Assembly (NCBI GenBank): GCA_002068715.1
Contig: MWAR01000622.1
Location: forward strand, 1-9,395
Source of the DNA: a bacterium ADurb.Bin374
GTDB taxonomy: Bacteria > Riflebacteria > Ozemobacteria > Ozemobacterales > Ozemobacteraceae
Length of the DNA: 9,395 bases
Direction: 5' to 3'
Below, piece after piece: positions 1 through 6,048 of this stretch (within the stretch, counting starts at the first letter, position 1; each line of letters opens with the position of its first letter). The position numbers and the translations under genes are program-made. A model generated the notes under the pieces. The model was not told the origin of the DNA and searched no databases. It worked only from the letters and a program-made list of their open reading frames with translations.

Positions 1-2
1 GT

Positions 3-656
3 ATGTCACGCGCATATGTTTCCTGGCGATTCTGGTTGATCGCGGTTGCGGTCGGTTGTCTTCTCCCCTTGATGGTCTGGGCGGCGGAACAGGAAAAGAC
101 GGAATCCAATGCTCTCGTACCTGGTGCGGAAACCATTCAGGAGCTGGCCAGCCCCCCTTCGTCTCTCGAGGAGATGATGCGGTCCATGGAACAGAAAATG
201 GACCAGATGATGCAGAGCCCCTTCGGGCGGCACGGCCGGATGCCCAGCTGGTTTGATGAGGATGCAGGGTTGTTCCCCGGGCCTTTCAGAGGCGGTCTGG
301 GGAAGGATCAGATTCCTGTTCGTCAGGCGAGATCGAACATCACCCAGAAAGATGACAATCTCATCGTGACGATCGATCTCCCCGGCCACGACAAGAGCAC
401 CATCGATCTTCGCATCAAGGATCAGTCGTTGATTCTCAGATCCGAACGGAAATCCGTGAACAAAGAAGACAAGGACAACAAGGTCTTTCGCGAGGAAATC
501 TCATACGGATCGTTTTCGCAGATTTTCGCGCTGCCGCGAAAGGTGCTCGAAACGAAGGCCAAGGCTTCGTATGCCGACGGTGTGCTGACGGTGACGCTGC
601 CCATCGACACTTCGGCGCCGGCAGATGAAGAGGGGACCAAAATTCCCGTCAACTGA
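3..656 (+). CDS. Exported Hsp20/alpha-crystallin small heat-shock protein
   Basis: Likely an ATP-independent holdase chaperone acting outside the cytoplasm. The 217 residues begin with a Sec-type signal: short basic start, hydrophobic core at about residues 10-26, and a plausible cleavage after VWA. A methionine-rich amphipathic stretch follows at about 55-72 (EEMMRSMEQKMDQMMQ). The alpha-crystallin domain covers about 105-200, running from SNITQKDDNLIVTIDLPG to the family's signature ending ASYADGVLTVTLP. The short C-terminal tail ends in KIPVN, recalling the I-x-I/V anchoring motif of sHsps. Most bacterial Hsp20 proteins are cytoplasmic and about 140-160 residues, so the signal peptide and the long N-terminal arm are the odd points. 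Only two bases precede the start, so the ribosome binding site is not visible. A complete signal peptide argues that the start is right. The gene ends 27 bases before a good terminator. Confidence 0.9.
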   Translation: MSRAYVSWRFWLIAVAVGCLLPLMVWAAEQEKTESNALVPGAETIQELASPPSSLEEMMRSMEQKMDQMMQSPFGRHGRMPSWFDEDAGLFPGPFRGGLGKDQIPVRQARSNITQKDDNLIVTIDLPGHDKSTIDLRIKDQSLILRSERKSVNKEDKDNKVFREEISYGSFSQIFALPRKVLETKAKASYADGVLTVTLPIDTSAPADEEGTKIPVN

Positions 657-683
657 GATTCGGTTTGTTTTCTCCCCCTTGTT

Positions 684-712
684 CCCGCCGATCCTCCGGC
701 GGGATTTTTCTT
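684..712 (+). terminator. Intrinsic terminator of the Hsp20 gene
   Basis: A perfect 7-bp stem, CCCGCCG (684-690) with CGGCGGG (697-703), closes a 6-base loop and is followed by ATTTTTCTT (704-712). This is a textbook Rho-independent terminator 27 bases after the Hsp20 stop codon. It separates that transcript from the HAD gene. Confidence 0.9.
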
Positions 713-781
713 ACCCCGGAATTCGATCGGCAATACTCAATAAAAGATTTCCGATGGCCGGAAGCGTTGGATGTTCGGCTG

Positions 782-790
782 TGGTACAAT
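782..790 (+). promoter_or_regulatory. Extended -10 promoter of the HAD gene
   Basis: TGGTACAAT gives a TG-n extended -10 with hexamer TACAAT at 785-790. No good -35 box is seen 16-18 bases upstream, which extended -10 promoters can tolerate. Transcription would be expected to begin at about 797-800, on or next to the ATG at 800. The message may therefore be leaderless. This is inferred from sequence only. Confidence 0.5.
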
Positions 791-799
791 GCGAGTCTT

Positions 800-1456
800 A
801 TGGATATCACCCCATATTGCGGTATTGTTTTCGATCTTGACGGGACGTTGCTCGATACGTTGGCGGATCTCGCCGACTCGACCAATCGCGTGCTCGCACG
901 GTACGGCTTCGCTTCACACCAGCGCGACGCCTATCGGTATTTCGTCGGCGACGGCATGCGGATGCTGGCCGAGCGGGCGCTTCCGGTCGACCGTCGCACG
1001 CCCGGGGCGATCGATGAGGTGTTCCGGGCAGTGCATGCCGAGTATGACCGGCACTGGGCCGATCTCACCAAACCGTATGAGGGAATCCCCGAGCTTCTCG
1101 AAGGGCTGCAGAGCCGCGGTATCGAGATGTCGGTCCTGTCGAACAAGCCCGATGAGTTCACCGTCATGATGGTCCGCCACTACTTCCCCGACGTGCCTTT
1201 CAAGCGCGTCTACGGCGCCGGTGCGGGGATGCCGAGAAAACCCGATCCGGCAGGCGCGTTGCGCATCGCGGCGGAATCCGGGCTGGACCCGGCGCTGTTC
1301 ATGTATCTGGGCGACACGATGGTCGACATGAAGACGGCGGTGGCGGCAGGCATGTTCCCGATCGGGGCCCTCTGGGGATTCCGTGAAGAGAGCGAGCTTC
1401 GGGAAGGCGGCGCGAAGCTGCTGGTTGCCCGTCCGGGAGACATTCTGGGCGCGTGA
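800..1456 (+). CDS. HAD-superfamily hydrolase, phosphoglycolate phosphatase type
   Basis: Predicted Mg2+-dependent phosphomonoesterase of the haloacid dehalogenase superfamily, closest in style to Gph/PGP-like phosphatases, probably cytoplasmic. All four HAD motifs are visible in 218 residues: motif I FDLDGTLLD with nucleophile D12 and acid/base D14; motif II with S114 in VLSNKP; motif III with K147 in PRKPDP; motif IV GDTMVDM with D172 and D176. Residues 20-90 form the helical C1 cap of the Gph type. The reading frame is open back to 665, but ATG 800 places motif I at the usual distance from the N-terminus. The upstream extension would cross the promoter and has no family resemblance. No Shine-Dalgarno precedes ATG 800, in keeping with a leaderless message. 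Substrate is not determined: phosphoglycolate is a family-level guess. RecQ follows after 111 bases. Confidence 0.88.
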   Translation: MDITPYCGIVFDLDGTLLDTLADLADSTNRVLARYGFASHQRDAYRYFVGDGMRMLAERALPVDRRTPGAIDEVFRAVHAEYDRHWADLTKPYEGIPELLEGLQSRGIEMSVLSNKPDEFTVMMVRHYFPDVPFKRVYGAGAGMPRKPDPAGALRIAAESGLDPALFMYLGDTMVDMKTAVAAGMFPIGALWGFREESELREGGAKLLVARPGDILGA

Positions 1457-1567
1457 TCTGAAAAGTAACGAACTCTTTTTTCCCCGAACATGGATTTCGA
1501 CGGATATATGGATGAGATGAGTATTTCCGGGCGATATGCCGTGATTCGAGGGAGGTTCTGAAACAGG

Positions 1568-3565
1568 ATGGAAATGATGCAGATGTCTGAAGGCCCGTCG
1601 ATGGAACTCGGAAACAGAGCCGGCGCCGCATGTCGCAAGAGCGCGGACGAAGTGCTGAAGCGGATGTGGGGCTACGCCTCGTTCCGGCCGATGCAGCGCG
1701 AGGCCGTCACCGCCGTGCTCGGCGGGCGGGACGCTCTCGTCATCCTGCCGACTGGCGGTGGAAAGAGCCTGTGTTACCAGCTTCCGGCGGCATGCGGTAT
1801 CGGGCTGACGCTCGTCGTCTCGCCGCTGATCGCCCTGATGGACGACCAGGTGGCGGCCGCGTGCGAGATCGGCCTGAAGGCCGGGGCGCTCCATTCGCAG
1901 ACGCCGGAGAAAATCCGGAAGTCGGTGTATGCATCGATCCATGACGGATCACTTCAGCTTCTGTATGCGAGCCCCGAACGGCTCGTCGCCGGCGGCTTGC
2001 TAGAGACGGTGCGGCCCTGCCTGGGCCTCGTCGCCGTCGACGAGGCGCACTGCGTCTCGCACTGGGGCCACGAGTTCCGGCCCGAATACCGCCAGCTCAG
2101 ACCGTTGCTGGAAAGCGTCCCGGAGATCCCCAGGCTTGCGCTGACCGCGACGGCGACGCCGGCCGTGCAGGACGACATCAGCACACAGCTCGGCCTGCGG
2201 AGCCCGGTCTCGCTGGTCGGCCACCCGGACCGGCCGAACCTGACATACCGCGCTTTTCCGCGGCACGACCAGGCACGCCAGGTGCTCGACGTGATCCGCA
2301 GCCATCCGCGGGAGGGCGGCATCGTGTATGCCCAGACCCGCAAGGAGGTCGAACGGCTGGCGAAGAGCCTCGCGAAGGCGGGCGTCTCTTGCGCGCCGTA
2401 TCACGCCGGTCTCGATGCCGCCGTGCGGTCGCGCACGCAGGACGATTTCGTTCATGAGCGGCTCGACGTGGTCGTTGCAACAATAGCGTTCGGTATGGGA
2501 ATCGACCGGTCGAACGTGCGGTATGTCATCCACGCGAACACGCCCAAATCGATCGAACACTACCAGCAGGAGTCGGGCCGCGCGGGCCGCGACGGCGAGC
2601 CCGCCGAGTGCGTGCTGTTCTTCTCGGCCGGAGATCTCGCGACGCACCGGGCCCTCTCGTTTCGCGACGACGGGATGACTCCGGAGCGCCGCCGCGTCGT
2701 CGAGCGCCAGTTGAAGGAAATAGGTCGATACGCCGTCTCTCCGGTCTGTCGCCACCGTCTGCTTGCCGAGCATTTCGGCAAGGCATATCCGCCTCCCGCG
2801 GAATCTGGCGAAAATATTATTAAAGATATAACCAATGTTATTGATAATGAACAGGGCTGTGGAGCGTGCGACGTATGCCTGGGCGAGACGACGGCGCTGC
2901 CGGATGAAGAGGCTCTCGTGACGGCCCAGAAGATCATCAGCGCCGTCTATCGCACCGGCAGCCGGTTCGGCGGAAACTACGTCATCAGCGTTCTGCTCGG
3001 CAAATCCGATGAGCGCATCTCCGCGAACGGCCATGACACGCTGCGGGTTTTCGGCCTGATGAAGGAGTTCACCGAGGCCATCCTGCGCGGCTGGATCGAC
3101 CAGCTCGTCATCCAGGGCCTGCTCGCGGTGACCGACGGGGAATACCCGCTTCTCCAGGTCACGCCTGCCGGTCTCGAACTGTGCAAGGGCAACGGCACGG
3201 TGCGTCTCGGCAAGCCCGGCCTGCCGCGGCCTTCCCGGAAGCGCCGCCGCGGGATCACCGGCTCGATCGCCGTGGGAGAAACCGCTGGAGGAGATCCGGA
3301 AAACGCCGATGCGCTTCCTCTGTTCGAGAAACTGCGCCAGCTCAGACTCCTGCTGGCGCGAAAGCAAAGTATTCCGCCGTATATGGTATTCCCCGACTCG
3401 GTGCTCACCTCGATGGCGGCCCTCAAGCCCGCCGATCCCGATTCCCTGCGCCTCATCAAAGGCGTCGGCGACCAGAAGCTCGCGAAATACGGCCGGCCCT
3501 TCCTGGCAGCCATCGCCGGACAGGACCCGGAAACAATCGCCGGAGATTTCCAGAAAGCCTTGTGA
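1568..3565 (+). CDS. recQ: ATP-dependent DNA helicase RecQ
   Basis: A 3'-to-5' DNA helicase for recombination and replication-fork repair. The 665 residues show the whole RecQ layout: motif 0 FRPMQ (39-43), Walker A PTGGGKS (61-67), DEAH (158-161) followed by the RecQ aromatic-rich loop HCVSHWGHEFRPEY, TATAT (193-197), and motif VI QQESGRAGRDG (333-343). The zinc site is formed by C394, C431, C434 and C437. A winged-helix RQC region covers about 445-540 and an HRDC domain about 586-650. E. coli RecQ has 17 residues between the first two zinc cysteines (C380, C397); here the step is 37. The extra 20 residues include 14 AT-rich codons. The start is uncertain by a few codons: GAGGGAGG at 1547-1554 lies 13 bases before ATG 1568, while AGGA at 1564-1567 would suit ATG 1574 or 1577. 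No neighbouring recombination genes are seen. Confidence 0.96.
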   Translation: MEMMQMSEGPSMELGNRAGAACRKSADEVLKRMWGYASFRPMQREAVTAVLGGRDALVILPTGGGKSLCYQLPAACGIGLTLVVSPLIALMDDQVAAACEIGLKAGALHSQTPEKIRKSVYASIHDGSLQLLYASPERLVAGGLLETVRPCLGLVAVDEAHCVSHWGHEFRPEYRQLRPLLESVPEIPRLALTATATPAVQDDISTQLGLRSPVSLVGHPDRPNLTYRAFPRHDQARQVLDVIRSHPREGGIVYAQTRKEVERLAKSLAKAGVSCAPYHAGLDAAVRSRTQDDFVHERLDVVVATIAFGMGIDRSNVRYVIHANTPKSIEHYQQESGRAGRDGEPAECVLFFSAGDLATHRALSFRDDGMTPERRRVVERQLKEIGRYAVSPVCRHRLLAEHFGKAYPPPAESGENIIKDITNVIDNEQGCGACDVCLGETTALPDEEALVTAQKIISAVYRTGSRFGGNYVISVLLGKSDERISANGHDTLRVFGLMKEFTEAILRGWIDQLVIQGLLAVTDGEYPLLQVTPAGLELCKGNGTVRLGKPGLPRPSRKRRRGITGSIAVGETAGGDPENADALPLFEKLRQLRLLLARKQSIPPYMVFPDSVLTSMAALKPADPDSLRLIKGVGDQKLAKYGRPFLAAIAGQDPETIAGDFQKAL

Positions 3566-3676
3566 TACATCCTATCCTTGGGTTTCCGGGTCACATCGGA
3601 AATCGGGCGATTCCAAACGATGGTTCTCAGGTGTTCTTCATCTGTGGATTCCTTTCTGAAAACCGGCTCAAAGGTA

Positions 3677-3705
3677 TTGGCTGAAATCTGAGAATCTGAT
3701 AGGAT
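3677..3705 (+). promoter_or_regulatory. Sigma70-like promoter driving the riboswitch and antiporter operon
   Basis: TTGGCT (3677-3682) and TAGGAT (3700-3705) are 17 bases apart. A TG at 3697-3698 makes the -10 an extended one. The predicted start of transcription, about 3711-3713, falls just ahead of the riboswitch aptamer, as expected. Confidence 0.6.
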
Positions 3706-3717
3706 CCCGGTACGAAC

Positions 3718-3768
3718 CAGGGGATGGAGTTCCCCTTTAAACGCTTTTCTGAAGCTGATGACTCCTGC
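3718..3768 (+). ncRNA. Fluoride riboswitch aptamer (crcB motif)
   Basis: The segment carries the landmark pieces of the fluoride riboswitch in the right order. GGGG (3720-3723) pairs with CCCC (3732-3735) around the loop AUGGAGUU. The linker UUUAAACGC follows. The hairpin GCUU (3743-3746) with AAGC (3752-3755) has loop UUCUG. The hallmark 3' segment CUGAUGACUCCUGC (3755-3768) closes the motif. ACUCC (3761-3765) pairs with GGAGU (3726-3730) to form the pseudoknot. In known examples this fold encloses fluoride through Mg2+ ions. The next gene is a cation:proton antiporter, a class already associated with fluoride riboswitches, which supports the call. Identification is by eye against the remembered consensus; a covariance-model search was not run. 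Confidence 0.92.
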
Positions 3769-3808
3769 AAGCGGTTTTTCGTGTGAAAACCGGTGGGCAG
3801 GAGTTTTT
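3761..3808 (+). terminator. Riboswitch expression platform: attenuator terminator
   Basis: ACTCCTGC (3761-3768) pairs perfectly with GCAGGAGT (3797-3804), followed by TTTT. Inside is a second hairpin, CGGTTTT (3772-3778) with AAAACCG (3786-3792). The 5' arm is the same stretch that makes the aptamer pseudoknot, so the two folds exclude each other. Ligand-bound aptamer should block the terminator and let transcription continue: an ON switch for fluoride. The overlap and pairings are seen directly; the switching direction is inferred. Confidence 0.9.
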
Positions 3809-3843
3809 GTTTCGGGGACACTGTCTGTGAAAAGGGGCATGTC

Positions 3844-5103
3844 GTGGCTTTCAGTCTTGCAAGAATCCTGATCCTGTCGCTGCTGGTCGAATGGGGAGCC
3901 CGGAAAATCAGGCTTCCCGGCTTCATCGGCATTCTTGTCATCGGCTTTCTCCTGGGGCCGTCGTATGGGAACCAGCTGACCCCGAATCTCCTCGCCATCA
4001 GTACTGACCTTCGGTTGATCGCGCTCGTCGTCATTCTCCTGCGCGCCGGTTTTTCGATCCATGTGCAGACGCTTAGGAAGTTCGGCTTCCGCCTGCTGGC
4101 ATTGTCCACCATCCCCAGCCTGCTCGAAGCAGGAACGGTGGCGTTTGTCGCCCACGCCGCCCTCGAACTTCCCTGGAACTCGGCGTTCGCGCTTGGGTTC
4201 ATCCTGCCGGCCGTTTCGCCCGCGGTCATCATCCCGTTCATGCTCCGGTGCATCGAGGAAAAGCGGGGGACGGAGCGAAACATCCCTCAACTGATCCTGA
4301 CGGCCGCATCATTGGACAACATCATCAATATCCTGATCTGCAACGTATTCATATCGATGTATGCCCATGCGGACGCAAGCCTCGCCGGCCAGTTCATGAA
4401 AATCCCCGTGGCCCTGCTGAACGGGCTCATCCTCGGGCTTCTCGTGGGAGCGCTCCTGTACAAGATATTTGAAAATTTCAACCCGAGAGCCACAAAACGC
4501 GGATTGGCCATTCTCGCGCTGGCGTTGCTGCTCGTGAATCTGGAACGTTCCGTCGGACCGGCAACCCCTTTCTCGGGACTCCTGGCAACGATGGCGATCG
4601 GAAGCATCATACTGACCCGCCGGGAAAAAATAGCACATGAAATAGCATCGAAGCTGAGTAAAATCTGGGTCTTCGCGGAAATCCTGCTGTTCGCCGTCGT
4701 CGGGGCCGAATTCAAACTCGATGTCGCATGGAGCGCCGGCCTGACCGGCGTTCTCGTCATTTTCGCCGGGGTCGCAGCAAGAACGGCGGGCGTGTGGGTG
4801 GCCCAGCTCGGCAGTTCGTTCACCATGGGCGAGCGCCTGGTATTCGCCGCTTCCTGGCTTCCCAAGGCCAGCGTTCAGGCAGCGATCGGCGCGGCGCCGC
4901 TGGCCGCCATGAAAATGGCCGGGCTGCCCACCGGGCCGGGCGAGACGATCCTGGCGCTCGCGACGCTGAGCATCCTCCTGACCGCCCCCCTGGGCGCGAT
5001 TGCGACGAAAAAAGCCGCCGACCTGTGGCTCCATGCACCTGACCATCCAACGACACCCGAGCACGCGAACGAAGTGAAAGGAAATGCACCTGCCGGCATC
5101 TGA
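3844..5103 (+). CDS. Cation:proton antiporter, CPA2/SLC9B (NHA)-like
   Basis: Polytopic inner-membrane protein of the Na+/H+ exchanger superfamily (PF00999-type), 419 residues, with about 11-13 hydrophobic segments. The N-terminal GFIGILVIGFLLGP and the ILPAVSPAVIIP stretch (about 120-131) followed by TAASLDNIINI (about 153-163) line up with the NHA/SLC9B family's AVSPAVVVP and S-x-D-D region. Here the ion-binding pair reads D158-N159 instead of the usual DD. Start choice: the frame is open back to GTG 3793, but that codon lies inside the attenuator stem. GTG 3844 has AAGGGG six bases upstream (3832-3837) and gives a typical short N-terminus before the first membrane helix. The position behind a fluoride riboswitch suggests a role in fluoride or acid stress, for example maintaining pH or ion balance when HF enters the cell. 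The transported cation is unknown. Confidence 0.88.
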   Translation: MAFSLARILILSLLVEWGARKIRLPGFIGILVIGFLLGPSYGNQLTPNLLAISTDLRLIALVVILLRAGFSIHVQTLRKFGFRLLALSTIPSLLEAGTVAFVAHAALELPWNSAFALGFILPAVSPAVIIPFMLRCIEEKRGTERNIPQLILTAASLDNIINILICNVFISMYAHADASLAGQFMKIPVALLNGLILGLLVGALLYKIFENFNPRATKRGLAILALALLLVNLERSVGPATPFSGLLATMAIGSIILTRREKIAHEIASKLSKIWVFAEILLFAVVGAEFKLDVAWSAGLTGVLVIFAGVAARTAGVWVAQLGSSFTMGERLVFAASWLPKASVQAAIGAAPLAAMKMAGLPTGPGETILALATLSILLTAPLGAIATKKAADLWLHAPDHPTTPEHANEVKGNAPAGI

Positions 5104-5160
5104 TCTAGCGCCATTTTGCCCGGCACACCGACTGTGAGACAGAAACAAGGAGGTCTGACA

Positions 5161-5598
5161 ATGATCGAAACATCACCCGTCTGGTTTCAGTGGGCATTGG
5201 GTTCCGCCGTCTTCGCGGCTCTGACCGCTATTTTCGCGAAAATAGGAATTGCAGGCATCGATTCGGATGTTGCGACGCTCATCCGAACGGGCATCATCCT
5301 GATCGTCTTGTCTGCTTTCATCCTCTATACAGGGAAATGGCAGAATCCAGCCGCTCTTACTTCCAGAAACTGGCTGTTCCTCGTTCTTTCCGGCCTTGCG
5401 ACCGGCGCATCATGGGTGTGCTATTTTCGGGCCCTGCAGTGTGGTGAAGCCTCGAAAGTGGCTCCCGTCGACAAGCTGAGCCTCGTTCTTGTCGCCGTGT
5501 TTGCAACCGTTTTTTTGGGTGAACGACCCAGTTTCCGCGAGTGGACGGGAATCGCCCTGGTCGCTTTCGGGGTTGTCATTCTGGGATTGAAAAAATGA
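5161..5598 (+). CDS. Single-domain EamA/DMT-family membrane protein
   Basis: Small inner-membrane protein of 145 residues, about the size of one EamA unit (COG2510-like proteins); usual DMT exporters carry two units. About five membrane helices are visible: near 9-29, 36-56, 70-90, 103-120 and 126-143. The C-terminal half has the EamA pattern: YFRALQCGEASKV, then a Pro in APVDKLS, then FLGERPS and WTGIALVAFGVVILGLKK. It would need to dimerise to form a transporter. AAGGAGGT at 5147-5154, six bases before ATG 5161, is a near-perfect Shine-Dalgarno and fixes the start, rejecting the open frame from 5116. It begins 57 bases after the antiporter stop with no obvious terminator between, so it is probably in the same riboswitch-controlled transcript. 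The substrate is unknown, and it does not resemble the CrcB/Fluc fluoride channel. Confidence 0.85.
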   Translation: MIETSPVWFQWALGSAVFAALTAIFAKIGIAGIDSDVATLIRTGIILIVLSAFILYTGKWQNPAALTSRNWLFLVLSGLATGASWVCYFRALQCGEASKVAPVDKLSLVLVAVFATVFLGERPSFREWTGIALVAFGVVILGLKK

Positions 5599-5630
5599 TC
5601 TGACGGGGGAAAGCCCGAGACTGCGCGCAT

Positions 5631-5804
5631 TCAGACCAGCACGGAGACGCGGTCGCCCTCTTCGAGTTCGACTTTCTTGATCTTGCTGCGGGGCACGTAG
5701 ACCTCGATCGTCATCTCGGGATCCCTGGGGTCTTTCACGAGCACGACGACGACACTTCCCTCGATTCGATCGACCACCCCGCTCACACGGCGTTTTTCGG
5801 CCAT
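5631..5804 (-). CDS. Small DUF3006-like protein
   Basis: A 57-residue protein with pattern VSGVVDRIEGSVVVVLVKD, then IEVYVPRSKIK, then ELEEGDRVSVLV. This resembles the DUF3006 family: short proteins with V-D-R-x-E-G near the start and E-G-D near the end, predicted as a small beta barrel. No function is known. The frame is open upstream to 5948, but that extension runs through the repeat cluster and gives unnatural cysteine-rich sequence. ATG 5804 has a purine-rich GGAGAGGAAAGT directly before it on the coding strand and is preferred. The gene converges on the EamA gene with about 32 bases between stop codons and diverges from the Smr gene. Family assignment rests on pattern memory only. Confidence 0.65.
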   Translation of the reverse strand: MAEKRRVSGVVDRIEGSVVVVLVKDPRDPEMTIEVYVPRSKIKKVELEEGDRVSVLV

Positions 5805-5832
5805 ACTTTCCTCTCCTCTCCGGTAATCAAGG

Positions 5833-5992
5833 AACGTTTCACGACTGAGACACAAAGACCGCTTCACCACAGAGTCACAGAGGCACAGAGAACGTTTCAC
5901 CACAAAAGCACCGAGACACAAAGCATCTCGGGGAGAGGCCGGTTGCATGCTCGCGTTCGTTCTGACTCTGTGTCTCAGTGACTCTGCGGTGC
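5833..5992. repeat. Cluster of degenerate dispersed-type repeats, three direct and one inverted
   Basis: Variants of a unit like TTCACCACAGAGTCACAGAG lie at about 5833-5860, 5863-5892 and 5892-5922 on the + strand. An inverted copy lies at about 5957-5992 (CTCTGTGTCTCAGTGACTCT, then GCGGTG). The copy at 5863-5890 and the complement of the inverted copy agree closely (about 22 of 25 positions over CACC-CAGAGTCAC-GAG-CACAGAG), so the transcript could fold into a long imperfect hairpin. Similar CACAGAG-type intergenic repeats are familiar from many environmental bacterial genomes. The cluster fills the gap between two divergent genes. No transposase or target duplication is seen. Confidence 0.75.
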
Positions 5993-6006
5993 GTTGTTGT
6001 TCATGC

Positions 6007-6036
6007 TTGAAGAGTGTTTCTCTTTTTCATTATACT
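6007..6036 (+). promoter_or_regulatory. Sigma70-like promoter of the Smr gene
   Basis: TTGAAG (6007-6012), an 18-base spacer and TATACT (6031-6036) form a good promoter. Predicted transcription start is near 6043, leaving only about 5-7 bases before ATG 6049, so the transcript would be nearly leaderless. Confidence 0.6.
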
Positions 6037-6048
6037 TTGAAACATAGC

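Noticed and set aside
1471..1485. T-tract after the HAD gene as a terminator
   Set aside because: Six T without a stable GC-rich stem directly before them.
914..1942. Long - strand frame opposite the HAD and RecQ genes
   Set aside because: Shadow of GC-rich coding DNA; rich in Arg and His with no domain pattern, opposite two clear genes.
2000..3367. 455-codon - strand frame opposite recQ
   Set aside because: Antisense shadow; the + strand carries all RecQ motifs across the same stretch.
3583..3602. TTTCCG and CGGAAA hairpin after recQ as a terminator
   Set aside because: The 6-bp stem has an 8-base loop and no following T-tract.
3793..3843. Upstream extension of the antiporter from GTG 3793
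   Set aside because: The codon lies inside the attenuator stem, and the 17 added residues are not membrane-like. GTG 3844 has a proper ribosome site.
2977..4290. 437-codon - strand frame spanning the RecQ end, riboswitch and antiporter start
   Set aside because: Antisense shadow that crosses a riboswitch and two recognised genes; composition unlike a real protein.
5603..5620. CGGG/CCCG hairpin between the EamA and DUF3006-like genes as a terminator
   Set aside because: Only four pairs and no T-tract.
5805..5948. N-terminal extension of the DUF3006-like frame
   Set aside because: It is encoded by the CACAGAG repeat cluster and yields repeated cysteine-rich sequence. ATG 5804 has the better ribosome site.
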